Of a stretch of 64,000 nucleotides of DNA, positions 23,986 to 33,167 are shown one piece after another; within the stretch, counting starts at the first letter, position 1, and each line of letters begins with the position of its first letter. The notes below the pieces were generated by a model, which worked only from the letters and a program-made list of their open reading frames with translations, was not told the DNA's origin and did not search any database. Origin of the DNA: Xanthocytophaga flava (lineage in GTDB: Bacteria; Bacteroidota; Bacteroidia; Cytophagales; 172606-1). The DNA is taken from positions 62,001 to 126,000 of the forward strand of contig NZ_JASJOR010000016.1 in the NCBI RefSeq assembly GCF_030068545.1, given 5' to 3'. The position numbers and the translations under genes were made by a program.

Positions 23986-26661
23986 ATGTTTAAAAATATA
24001 AAAATCGGCACAAAAATTACCGCACTTGTCCTCTCAATTGTGGTACTTGCCTTAGCTACAACCATTATTGTAATAAGCCATCTGGGGGGTAAGTCTGTGC
24101 CCGCCGAGCAGATACAATATTATATGGTAGGCGTAAGCGTCATCATTCTGTTGCTGGCTCTGGTTATTACAGTTCTCTTTTCACGCTTTCTTACCCGTCC
24201 ATTGATGACATTAAAAACAACGATGGGCCTTCTCGGACAAGGTGTATTACCTGAGAAAATTAAAAAGTCAAGTGAAGATGAATTTGGTGAGATGACTGAG
24301 ACAATGAACCGTCTGGTAGAAGGCCTGCACAAAACGGCAGACTTTGCTCATAAAATTGGAGAAGGAGAATTTGAGGCTGAATTTAAGCCTATGAGCCAGG
24401 ATGATATGTTAGGTGTGGCATTGCTGAATATGCGTGATAGCATTCAGGAGTCTGCCAAACGGGATGAAGAACGTAACTGGATTGTAACAGGTGTCGCTGA
24501 GATTGGAAATATTCTTCGTTCAACAAATGAGTTGGAAGAACTGAGTGATAAAGTAGTATCTTATCTGACAGGCAAAATAGGTGCTATTCAAGGTGCTCTG
24601 TATGTTGTAAATGATGAGGATGAAGGCAGATTTATGCTTGAAATGAAGGCAAGCTATGCCTATAACAAGAAAAAATATCTTAAAGCTCAGTTCCGGTTTG
24701 CTGAAGGTCTGGTAGGACAGGCTGCTGCCGAGCGGGATACTATTCTGCGAACAGAGATTCCAGATACGTATGTAACAGTTACTTCTGGATTGTTAGGTGA
24801 TCGTAAGCCTAAGTGTTTACTGGTTGTTCCATTGATGACAGTGATCGGGAGTGAGAAGGTAGTGTATGGAGCATTGGAATTTGCCGGCTTTGAAAAATTT
24901 AGCTCTCGTAACGTTCAGTTTATAAATGAAGTAAGTGAAATCATTGCACGTACTGTATTCAATATCAAAGTAAACGAGAAAACCAGCCGATTGCTGGAAA
25001 TGTCCCAGAGACAGTCTCAGGAACTTCAGGAACAACAGGAAATTCTGCAACAGAACGCAGAAGAGATGCAGGCAACACAGGAAGAACTGAAAAGAGCCAA
25101 TACTGCGCTTGAATACCAGGTTGAACAAGTAGTACATGCACAAAAACGTTTGCAGAAGCTACTTGAGAATGCGGCAGAGGTAATTATGATCTATGAAAAA
25201 GACCGGACTATCCGATATGCCAGCCCTTCTGTAAACCGAATCTTGGGATATTCACAGGAAGAGTTGATTGGGGCAGACGATATGGCTCATGTGGATGAAG
25301 CAGGTAGAGAGTCTATTACAAAGATGTTTGAAGATTTGCTGGCAAACCCAGGTCAGAAATATACAGTTCAGTATAGTTACTATAGAAAGAATGGAGAGCA
25401 GATATGGCTGGAAGCAACAGGATCAAACTTATTGCATGACCCAGCAATCGAAGGTATTCTGATAAACTCTACGGATATTACAGAGAGACTTCGGGCAGAG
25501 AGAGAACAGCGTATGCGTAGCCAGATGCAGTCTCTATCTGAAAACTCTCCTGATTTGATCATTCGTTTCAATAAAGAAGGACGCATCTTCTATATCAATC
25601 CAATGATTGAAGTATATGCGGGGCAACGTAAAGAAACATTTGAACAAAAGAGCCTGGACGAACTCACTATCACTTCTTCTGTGGTTGATGCGTGGCGTTC
25701 TGTTCTGAATCAGGTGATAGAAACTCAGGAAAAGGTAAATACTGAAATTGATTTTCCTTCTACTGTGGGTACTCGGGTGATGGATATCAAAGCAATCCCG
25801 GAATTTAATGACCAGGGAACTGTAGAATCGGTGTTGTTTGTATTGGGTGATATTACAGAAAGAAAGATGACAGAGATGGAGATCTCTAATAAAAACAAGA
25901 AGATCTCAGAATCTATCAACTATGCGAAACGAATTCAGGGCGCTATTCTTCCTGCAAATCAACTTATTAAATCAGTATTTCCGGATGCATTTATCCTATA
26001 TAAGCCAAGAGATGTCGTAAGTGGTGACTTCCCATGGTTTATGCAAAAAGGAGATGATCTGTATATCGCAGCTGTCGATTGTACGGGACACGGTGTACCA
26101 GGTGCCTTGATCTCACTGATTGGATACTTCCTATTGAATAACATAACTGAAAGTGGTGAAAATATTCTTCCTGGAGAGATTCTGGATCGTTTAGACCGCG
26201 GTGTAACAGCCACTCTGAAGCAGGACTCCAATGATGAAGGTTCGACACGTGATGGTATGGATATCGCATTGTGTAAAATCAATCTGAAAGAGAATGTATT
26301 ACAATATGCTGGTGCTCACAGGCCATTGTACTTCTTACAGGCAGGAGGAGAATTGGTTGAAATAAAAGGAGATAAGTTCCCAATTGGCGGTGGCCAGTAT
26401 AAAGACAGAACCAACTTTGTTACTACAACTATCCAGTTAAATTCAGGAGACTCTGCATTCTTCTGTTCAGATGGCTTCCCTGATCAGTTTGGTGGACCTG
26501 ATAATCGCAAGTTCTCTCCAAAACGTATTCGTGATCTGATTACCGGTAACCCATCTGCGAGTATGAACCAGATGCATGCCATATTTGATCGGGAGTTTGA
26601 GGGATGGAGAGGTGATACCAAACAAACTGACGATGTACTTATGATAGGAATCAGATTTTAA
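23986..26661 (+). CDS. SiaA-like HAMP-GAF-PAS-PAS-PP2C phosphatase
   Basis: A membrane phosphatase of 891 residues; ATG 23986 is preferred over the TTG nine codons upstream. Order: membrane segments at about 11-31 and 44-68, HAMP (66-120), GAF (180-325), coiled coil (335-390), PAS (393-505), PAS (515-630), SpoIIE-type PP2C (665-891). PP2C metal residues are intact: VVSGDF, AAVDCTGHGVPGA, RDGMD, FFCSDG and the final TDDVLM. The periplasmic loop between the membrane segments is only about a dozen residues, so sensing is probably cytoplasmic through GAF/PAS. In Pseudomonas SiaA dephosphorylates SiaC; siaB- and siaC-like genes follow directly, supporting the same role. Confidence 0.9.
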   Translation: MFKNIKIGTKITALVLSIVVLALATTIIVISHLGGKSVPAEQIQYYMVGVSVIILLLALVITVLFSRFLTRPLMTLKTTMGLLGQGVLPEKIKKSSEDEFGEMTETMNRLVEGLHKTADFAHKIGEGEFEAEFKPMSQDDMLGVALLNMRDSIQESAKRDEERNWIVTGVAEIGNILRSTNELEELSDKVVSYLTGKIGAIQGALYVVNDEDEGRFMLEMKASYAYNKKKYLKAQFRFAEGLVGQAAAERDTILRTEIPDTYVTVTSGLLGDRKPKCLLVVPLMTVIGSEKVVYGALEFAGFEKFSSRNVQFINEVSEIIARTVFNIKVNEKTSRLLEMSQRQSQELQEQQEILQQNAEEMQATQEELKRANTALEYQVEQVVHAQKRLQKLLENAAEVIMIYEKDRTIRYASPSVNRILGYSQEELIGADDMAHVDEAGRESITKMFEDLLANPGQKYTVQYSYYRKNGEQIWLEATGSNLLHDPAIEGILINSTDITERLRAEREQRMRSQMQSLSENSPDLIIRFNKEGRIFYINPMIEVYAGQRKETFEQKSLDELTITSSVVDAWRSVLNQVIETQEKVNTEIDFPSTVGTRVMDIKAIPEFNDQGTVESVLFVLGDITERKMTEMEISNKNKKISESINYAKRIQGAILPANQLIKSVFPDAFILYKPRDVVSGDFPWFMQKGDDLYIAAVDCTGHGVPGALISLIGYFLLNNITESGENILPGEILDRLDRGVTATLKQDSNDEGSTRDGMDIALCKINLKENVLQYAGAHRPLYFLQAGGELVEIKGDKFPIGGGQYKDRTNFVTTTIQLNSGDSAFFCSDGFPDQFGGPDNRKFSPKRIRDLITGNPSASMNQMHAIFDREFEGWRGDTKQTDDVLMIGIRF

Positions 26662-26756
26662 TAAATCCGTTTTTATATAAAAGAATAGTTTAACTCATAA
26701 ATTTCAATTAGTAGATAAAGCAAATTTCGTATTCATCCAATATATCTTTTAAAACT

Positions 26757-27308
26757 ATGAAGTATATCTATGACTTGCACCGAATTATGATCCAAGAGGA
26801 CTTAATTTTAGTCTATGAAGGAGAATTCACGCAAGAGATTACCAAGTCGGTTCTGTCTATGACAGAGCGCAATATGGAGTCAATGGGAGAGGAGTCCAGT
26901 ATCAAGCGTAAAGTGTTCAATGTAATGGTGGAGTGTTTGCAGAATATCTGTAAGCATGCTGAAGAAGCAATTGAGGATGCTCCCAATTCTGCTATTTTCA
27001 TTGTTGGAAAGAGAGATGAAGAATACGTTATTACTTCAGGTAATCCGATTCGTAATGACAAAATTGCTCTCTTGTCTGCTAAACTAGATCAGATCAATGG
27101 TTTAGACAAAGAAGGTCTGAAGAACCTTTACAAAGAAATTATCCGGAATACAGAACTTTCGGAAAAAGGTGGTGCAGGCTTAGGTTTTGTGGATATGGCT
27201 CGGAAATCCGGTCAGAAGCTGGAGTATGATTTTCATCCGGTAACAGAAAAAACATCGTTCTTTTCATTACAAACTCGTGTTTCCCGCATGGCAGGCATGG
27301 AGGTGTAA
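26757..27308 (+). CDS. siaB: SiaB family protein kinase
   Basis: A 183-residue GHKL-fold kinase related to anti-sigma-factor kinases. The N box ECLQNICKH places Glu59, Asn63 and His67; the G1-like turn is SGNPI (94-98) and the G2 loop GGAGLGF (138-144). Known SiaB phosphorylates SiaC on a threonine, opposing SiaA. The gene lies 95 bases after the PP2C gene and 76 before siaC, in the same order as Pseudomonas siaA-siaB-siaC. I assign the family with confidence; the symbol is by analogy. Confidence 0.88.
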   Translation: MKYIYDLHRIMIQEDLILVYEGEFTQEITKSVLSMTERNMESMGEESSIKRKVFNVMVECLQNICKHAEEAIEDAPNSAIFIVGKRDEEYVITSGNPIRNDKIALLSAKLDQINGLDKEGLKNLYKEIIRNTELSEKGGAGLGFVDMARKSGQKLEYDFHPVTEKTSFFSLQTRVSRMAGMEV

Positions 27309-27384
27309 ACTGTTGAAAATATTCCTAAAACATAATTTGATCTATTAATCCTTTCAGAAAGAATTTAAAATCCTTTTACATATT

Positions 27385-27747
27385 ATGGAAATCATCAATT
27401 TAGAAGGCGCAGAAGATACGCCAAAAATTATTCTTGATAAATCGAATGGTATTTTCGAAATATCTGGCCGTTCCCTTCCAGAAGATACTGCTGAATTCTA
27501 TAGACCTATATTAGATTGGTTGTCTCGTTATGCACAGACACCAAATAGCAAAACTCAGTTTACATTCAAATTAGAGTATTTCAATACTGCTTCTTCTAAG
27601 CTTATCCTGGATATTCTGGCAAAGTTGGAGGCAATTCCTGGTACTACTGTTGAATGGTATTTCCATGAAGACGACGAAGATATGGAAGAAGCTGGAGGCG
27701 AGTTCTCTGAATTAGTAGAGGTGCCTTTCGATTTCAAAGCTTATTAA
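27385..27747 (+). CDS. siaC: SiaC family regulatory phosphoprotein (DUF1987)
   Basis: A 120-residue SiaC/DUF1987 protein. The motif LEYFNTASSK puts a threonine at residue 68, the same number and sequence context as Thr68, the residue phosphorylated by SiaB and dephosphorylated by SiaA in Pseudomonas aeruginosa. In that organism unphosphorylated SiaC activates the diguanylate cyclase SiaD; no GGDEF protein is present here. The C-terminus is strongly acidic (EDDEDMEEAGGE). It should be the switch component of the locus, with an unknown output partner. Confidence 0.9.
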   Translation: MEIINLEGAEDTPKIILDKSNGIFEISGRSLPEDTAEFYRPILDWLSRYAQTPNSKTQFTFKLEYFNTASSKLILDILAKLEAIPGTTVEWYFHEDDEDMEEAGGEFSELVEVPFDFKAY

Positions 27748-28124
27748 TCTCATTAGACATACAGGAGTAGTCTCGACTACACAGGCTTAGACAATTCTGT
27801 TTTAAGTCTGACTGATAGTGATTTCTTGTTGAATGCAGTCACGTGTTGATTGCAAGCTGGTTTCGTCTTGCCTGAAAATAAGAAGAATCCAAATAGTTAT
27901 GAAGCAGGTGGCTGTATTCAGAGAATGAAGCTTTACTAAAGAGATGCTGGCTTGTGGGATAAAGCTTTGTATCAGTACTGAAGAGATACTCCTGTTGTCA
28001 TTCCAGTGCGAAAGTTTAATTATTTAGTTGCCAGCATTAATTTCTCAAAACGTAATTGAGAAACTGAAAAAATAGTTGATTATCAAATTGCTGTTTTCCA
28101 GTTTCTGAATTAAAAATTACAGCT
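27748..28124. other. Spacer between siaC and the TerB-ABCG gene
   Basis: 377 bases with no ORF of note. A small GTAGTC/GACTAC hairpin (27767-27780) follows siaC by 19 bases without a T-tract. The gap is long for an operon, so the transporter may have its own promoter. Confidence 0.35.
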
Positions 28125-31100
28125 ATGAGTGAGGAAATACTTAAGGCATTGACCCAACTGTTTGCCATTATTACCAAACAGGATAGTGGGGCCACTGTCA
28201 AGGAACGTAATTATGTTATTCAGTTTTTCCGACAGGAACTGGATCTGGATTCAGTACAGGGGTATCTGGCCCTTTATGATGAGTTAGCCGGATATGGAGT
28301 AGAAGACACTAGCGGGTCTAGACTTACATCTGTAAAGGATTCTGTAAAGACATTGGCTATCTGTAAGAAAATCAACAAAACGTTGACTCAAAAGCAGAAA
28401 GTCATTGTATTGATCCGTCTATTGGAATTAGTAAATTCTGATAAAAACTTCACTCCTCAACGGATGAGCATTATTGATACGGTCTCAACCGTATTCAATA
28501 TTGTTAAAGAAGAGTATTCACTAATTGAGAGTGTTGTACTGAAGGATAATCTATTGGACATTGTTTCAGATGTCAAATTGCTGGTAGCACGTGAAGACGC
28601 TTTACCATCTGAACATTCTCACTCAAAATATTTACATCTGGATCATTTCTCCGGCGAACTGTATTTTATCCATATCGCAAGTGTGGATATGTATTTCGTG
28701 AAATATGCCGGACATGAAGATTTGTTATTGAATGGACTACCTATCAAACCATTACAGATATATCTGTTTTCGCATGGTAGTACATTGAAACTGGCACATA
28801 GTTCTCCACTGTATTATAGTGATGTAGCAGGTATATTCCTGAATACAGCCAAAGCCAATAAACTTTCCTTTCACGCCAAAAATCTTGAATATCGCTTCTC
28901 TAGTGGAACTATTGGATTGCGTGATATCAATCTGGCAGCTGGTCCAGGCAATCTGATTGGCATTATGGGAGGTAGTGGTGCTGGTAAAACGACTCTGCTG
29001 AACGTATTGGCAGGAATTGAAACTCCTTCTAAAGGAGAAGTTCTGATCAATGGAATCAACATTCATGCACAGAAAGATCAGATTCAGGGTGTAATTGGGT
29101 ATGTTGCCCAGGACGATCTGCTGATTGAAGAACTGACAGTGTATGAAAACTTATATTATAATGCAAAACTTTGCTTTGCTAACCTGAATGAAGAACAGCT
29201 TCACCAAGCTGTAATGAGTGTGTTGGCAAGTCTGGGGTTGGATCATATCAAAGACATAAAAGTAGGTAATGTTCTAAATAAAAAGATTAGTGGTGGACAA
29301 CGAAAACGTCTGAACATTGCTTTGGAGTTGATTCGTGAACCGGCAGTCATGTTTGTGGATGAACCTACATCCGGATTATCATCCCGTGACTCGGAGAACG
29401 TAATTGACTTATTAAAAGAATTATCACTGAAGGGAAAGCTGATCTTTGTGGTTATCCACCAGCCTAGTTCAGACATTTACAAGATGTTTGACAAGCTGTT
29501 TTTGCTGGATACTGGAGGTTTTCCTATCTATTACGGCAACCCGGTAGAAGCAGTAACTTATTTCAAACGGGCTACAAATCAGGTAGATAGTGAACGTGGT
29601 CAGTGCCATACGTGTGGTAACGTAAACCCCGAACAGATATTTAATATCATCGAGGCTAAGGTGGTGGATGAATACGGAAGATACACCAGTAAACGTAAAG
29701 TCACACCGGCACAATGGAATGATAAATACCTGACAAACTTCAGGATGGACGAAGTTACTACCATAACGGAGTTGCCGCCAAAAGCGTTGAATCTTCCATC
29801 TCGCATCAAACAAGCTACCATCTTTACGATTCGGGATTTCTTGTCGAAAGTCAGCAATGTACAATACATGCTTATAAACCTGTTACAGGCTCCATTACTA
29901 GCATGTTTACTGGCTTTTGTGATTCGATATACAAATACTTCTGAGACAGCTGACTATTCTTACAGATATAATGATAATATACCTGCGTTCATTTTGATGA
30001 GTGTCTTGGTAGCCTTATTCATGGGTCTGACAGTAAGTGCTGAAGAGATTATACGTGACCGAAAAATTCAGAAACGAGAATCTTTCCTAAATCTGAGCCG
30101 TACCAGTTATCTAACGTCAAAAGTGTTGATTCTGTTTACATTATCTGCGATTCAGACGCTGACTTTTGTGGTTGTAGGACATTGGATACTGGATATTCAG
30201 GGCATGACATTTAGCTACTGGCTGATTCTGTTCACATTATCTTGTTTTGCCAATGTGCTCGGATTGAATATGTCTGCTTCTTTTGACTCTGCTGTAACAG
30301 TGTATATAACGATTCCGTTACTACTGATTCCACAGATGATATTTAGTGGTATTATTTTCAGCTTTGACAAACTAAATGAAGCAGTAAGCAGTAAAGACAA
30401 AGTACCTGTACTGGCAGATGTAATTGCTGCTCGTTGGGGTTTTGAAGCATTAGCAGTAGATCAGTTTAAAAATAATGCCTATCAGGAATCTTTCTATGAT
30501 CTGGAAAAAGAAGAGAGCCAGGCATATTTTAAATATACATATCTGGTTCCTGAGTTAGAGAACAGACTAAGTTTTGTAACAGAAAACTTTTCTGCTAAAG
30601 ATGATTCGGTAAAGTCTTTGGCTGAACGGGACTTAATGATTCTAGAAAGAGCATTAATGAAAGAACCTGGTGTGGAAACTCTTCAATTGGATGCACTCAC
30701 ACTAGATAAATTTTCTAAGGAAAAGTCTGTTAAATTAAGTGCCTTTATTAAACAGGTCAAAGAAGCTAATATTGAACAGTTTAATAAGGCTAGAGATATA
30801 AAAGACCAATTCATTGCTTACAAAGAAAAAAATAAGACGTTTAATCTGACATCTTATAAGAATCAGTTCTACAATGAATCACTGGCAGATCTTATGAAGA
30901 ATACCAGTGCGAAAGATAGAATTGTAGAGTACAATGGAAAATTGTTACAACAAACTGACCCTGTGTTCAGAGATCCTGAAGTATTATCTATACTGGATTA
31001 CAGGACGCATTTTCTAGCTCCACAAAAACCATTGTTTGGGAGATTATTTGATACCTATTACTTTAATATTATTATTCTCTGGGCACTCACAGGATTTTTG

Positions 31101-31268
31101 TATGTGACCTTATACTTCGAGGCTTTCCGCAAATTGTTCTATGCCTTTGGTAATATTCGTTTACCTAAGGCTGTTCTGACAAGCCTGGAAGGGATCAAGA
31201 AAAAATTGAGTGGTATACGTGTAAAGCTTGATATGCCATTTGCAAAGAAAAAAGTTGCTACCAATTAA
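28125..31268 (+). CDS. TerB-like domain/ABCG-type transporter fusion
   Basis: A 1047-residue half-transporter with an unusual N-terminus. Residues 1-150 are helical and TerB-like (two blocks with acidic D/N residues, as in NSDKNFTPQR). About 168-240 is a beta-rich, weakly FHA-like region (LLLNGLPI...FSHGSTLKL). The ABC ATPase follows: Walker A GGSGAGKTT 282-290, signature ISGGQRKR 388-395, Walker B VMFVDEP 408-414, His445 switch. A CHTC motif (494-497) precedes an ABC2-type membrane domain starting near 575, with a long soluble insert of about 200 residues between the last membrane spans. It resembles eukaryotic ABCG/White transporters in order. Substrate unknown. Confidence 0.88.
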   Translation: MSEEILKALTQLFAIITKQDSGATVKERNYVIQFFRQELDLDSVQGYLALYDELAGYGVEDTSGSRLTSVKDSVKTLAICKKINKTLTQKQKVIVLIRLLELVNSDKNFTPQRMSIIDTVSTVFNIVKEEYSLIESVVLKDNLLDIVSDVKLLVAREDALPSEHSHSKYLHLDHFSGELYFIHIASVDMYFVKYAGHEDLLLNGLPIKPLQIYLFSHGSTLKLAHSSPLYYSDVAGIFLNTAKANKLSFHAKNLEYRFSSGTIGLRDINLAAGPGNLIGIMGGSGAGKTTLLNVLAGIETPSKGEVLINGINIHAQKDQIQGVIGYVAQDDLLIEELTVYENLYYNAKLCFANLNEEQLHQAVMSVLASLGLDHIKDIKVGNVLNKKISGGQRKRLNIALELIREPAVMFVDEPTSGLSSRDSENVIDLLKELSLKGKLIFVVIHQPSSDIYKMFDKLFLLDTGGFPIYYGNPVEAVTYFKRATNQVDSERGQCHTCGNVNPEQIFNIIEAKVVDEYGRYTSKRKVTPAQWNDKYLTNFRMDEVTTITELPPKALNLPSRIKQATIFTIRDFLSKVSNVQYMLINLLQAPLLACLLAFVIRYTNTSETADYSYRYNDNIPAFILMSVLVALFMGLTVSAEEIIRDRKIQKRESFLNLSRTSYLTSKVLILFTLSAIQTLTFVVVGHWILDIQGMTFSYWLILFTLSCFANVLGLNMSASFDSAVTVYITIPLLLIPQMIFSGIIFSFDKLNEAVSSKDKVPVLADVIAARWGFEALAVDQFKNNAYQESFYDLEKEESQAYFKYTYLVPELENRLSFVTENFSAKDDSVKSLAERDLMILERALMKEPGVETLQLDALTLDKFSKEKSVKLSAFIKQVKEANIEQFNKARDIKDQFIAYKEKNKTFNLTSYKNQFYNESLADLMKNTSAKDRIVEYNGKLLQQTDPVFRDPEVLSILDYRTHFLAPQKPLFGRLFDTYYFNIIILWALTGFLYVTLYFEAFRKLFYAFGNIRLPKAVLTSLEGIKKKLSGIRVKLDMPFAKKKVATN

Positions 31269-31581
31269 TTATACTGTTAATAGAGACGACAATGTTTGTA
31301 GCATATACCATTGTCTTCTCTACTATATAAAGAAATAACAATACTATGGTTTTTTGCGACTTATTTCAAAAACTCTATAATAAATTACTTATCTCTTTAC
31401 TAAAATGAACTTTTCTGCGGATCATTACCAGAAGAAGTAATTTTAGAGGTAGAGAAAAAATCATTTTTGTTAAAACTCTTACATGGATTACGGGAAGTAA
31501 TTTTTGATAAAACTTGTAAATAGCTGAATTACAATTATTTTTACTGCGCTCATTACTTAACTATTTCAATTACCGATCACT
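31269..31581. other. Gap between the ABCG gene and the lipoprotein gene
   Basis: 313 bases holding the terminator at 31281-31322 and then A+T-rich DNA with GAAGTAATTTT twice (near 31434 and 31494). No gene is evident. Confidence 0.35.
31281..31322 (+). terminator. Hairpin after the TerB-ABCG gene
   Basis: Fourteen-base arms (31281-31294 and 31309-31322) with one mismatch and a 14-base loop, 12 bases past the stop. No strong T-tract follows. Confidence 0.55.
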
Positions 31582-32475
31582 ATGAAAAAATTACTGATAG
31601 GTTTTATCGCGTTGGCGTTACTTTCTTGCAACGGAAGCAAGAATAATGATGATGCGGGTACTCTTGACAGTTTAAAGAATGTAAAACCTAAAGCACCTGC
31701 AGTATCTAAGGAAGTTGTCAACGAATTCATACAATCTATACCTTCTCCTATTGAAATTTCTGTTCTTATCAAAGAACAAGGTGCAAAATACGACTCAAAA
31801 TTACTTAACCCAACAGCAAGCCAGGGTAATTATAATACTAGTTTCCGCCAAGCTGTAAACTTGGGTGTATATAGTACAGATCTTGGATATGCCAATATCT
31901 ATGATCAGAAGCAAGACGCCATTAAATACCTTGATGCTGTAACAAGTATGGCTAATGGTCTGAATATCGGGCAGTTTTTCGATTTTTCAACAATTAAAAG
32001 ACTGGCAACAAATAGCAGTAACCTTGATTCACTTTTATTAATCACAACACAAAATTTTGAGAAGATCAACTCCTACCTTCAGGATCAAAATCGTTCTAAC
32101 CAAAGTGTACTGATTTTGACAGGTGGATGGGTTGAATCACTCTATCTGACCTGTGAGGTAGTGAAGAAAAATCCAAGTCAACAATTCAAAGAAAGAGTAG
32201 GTGAGCAAAAGGTGATTTTGGATCAATTATTACTCCTGTTAGATTTTTATAAGGACGATGCAAATGTGCAAGGATTGATAAATGATCTTAATAATCTAAA
32301 GGCGAAATTTGATGCTGTAAAAGTGACTCGTGAGTACAAAGAATCCAAGATGGAAGAAATCAATGGTATCCCAACTATTGTTGATAAAAGTACAAGCCGC
32401 ATCGATTTTACGGAACAGGATATAGATAATATTCGTAATGCTACCATAGCTGTACGTGACAAAATTATCAAATAG
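31582..32475 (+). CDS. Conserved lipoprotein, function unknown
   Basis: A 297-residue protein with a lipoprotein signal (lipobox LLSC, Cys16) and a predominantly helical mature part. Recognisable stretches are LGVYSTDLGYANIYDQKQDAI and LGEQ/VGEQKVILDQLLLLLDFYKDD. I do not recognise a named domain; similar lipoproteins without assigned role are widespread in Cytophagales. It precedes another small exported protein by 99 bases and both may be expressed together. Predicted location is the periplasmic side of the inner or outer membrane. Confidence 0.75.
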   Translation: MKKLLIGFIALALLSCNGSKNNDDAGTLDSLKNVKPKAPAVSKEVVNEFIQSIPSPIEISVLIKEQGAKYDSKLLNPTASQGNYNTSFRQAVNLGVYSTDLGYANIYDQKQDAIKYLDAVTSMANGLNIGQFFDFSTIKRLATNSSNLDSLLLITTQNFEKINSYLQDQNRSNQSVLILTGGWVESLYLTCEVVKKNPSQQFKERVGEQKVILDQLLLLLDFYKDDANVQGLINDLNNLKAKFDAVKVTREYKESKMEEINGIPTIVDKSTSRIDFTEQDIDNIRNATIAVRDKIIK

Positions 32476-32574
32476 AAGATTTGTTCAAGATACCGGATTA
32501 CTAAAGAGTTATATTTAGTATTAATAATTAAAGCTTTACGCAATACTTACAAGAACTTAATATTGGCTGACTTT

Positions 32575-33012
32575 ATGAAAAACATTCTATTTACCGCTAT
32601 GCTGCTTGCATTATTTTTTTGTGCAAAGAATAGTGCTTTTGCACAGTGTGAAGCAGAAAAATATACAGAAAAGATAATTGGCAATTTACCTGATGGAACT
32701 ACATTTTTGAAGAGCTATAAGATTGATGGCGAAGGTGGCAACAAGCCTAAAATTGAGTATCCATATATATTTCGTCAGAACTCGACTTACCTGATCAATA
32801 TTGCTAACAAAGACCCTGAGTTAAAAGGGGTTGTACTGGAGCTTTATGATGCAAACCGTAATCTGATCGGAACAAGTTATGATGCAAGTGGGAAGAAATT
32901 TCGTCCAGGCTTGGGTTATACCTGTTCAGCTACAGGGGTATATTACCTGAAGTTCTCATTTGAAGGATCAAAAGACTTTTGTGCAGCAGCAGTGTTGTTG
33001 CTGAAGAAATAA
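32575..33012 (+). CDS. Small secreted protein, function unknown
   Basis: A 145-residue protein from the ATG at 32575; a TTG four codons upstream is in frame but gives a less typical signal. The signal peptide ends AFA-Q near residue 24. The mature part looks like a small beta-sandwich (YPYIFRQNSTYLINI, GVVLELYDANRNLIGTSYD, CSATGVYYLKFSF) with two or three Cys that could form a disulfide. The layout resembles pre-peptidase C-terminal-like domains, without an attached enzyme. Function unknown. Confidence 0.7.
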   Translation: MKNILFTAMLLALFFCAKNSAFAQCEAEKYTEKIIGNLPDGTTFLKSYKIDGEGGNKPKIEYPYIFRQNSTYLINIANKDPELKGVVLELYDANRNLIGTSYDASGKKFRPGLGYTCSATGVYYLKFSFEGSKDFCAAAVLLLKK

Positions 33013-33030
33013 ATTAAGTATAGTTCTTTC

Positions 33031-33065
33031 AAAAAAGCGAAAGTGTTCTGCACTTTCGCTTTTTT
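33031..33065 (+). terminator. Strong hairpin terminator
   Basis: A 15-base perfect stem (33031-33045 with 33051-33065) and a 5-base loop, ending in a T-run. It closes the preceding exported-protein gene. Confidence 0.9.
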
Positions 33066-33098
33066 ATTTTATAACTTTCCCAAGTTGACAGATTCATG

Positions 33099-33106
33099 TA
33101 GTTTTG
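33099..33106 (+). promoter_or_regulatory. -7 box (TAGTTTTG) of ftsW
   Basis: An exact TAnnTTTG match; predicted start about 33112, 56 bases ahead of the ftsW ATG. Confidence 0.45.
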
Positions 33107-33167
33107 TGACACAGACAGACCCAAAACATTCCTGTAATTACTTATAACCTAACCTACCTGAAGACCT

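Noticed and set aside
28292..28870. A true FHA domain in the TerB-ABCG protein
   Set aside because: The GR and S-x-x-H phosphothreonine-binding motifs are not visible, so it is recorded only as FHA-like.
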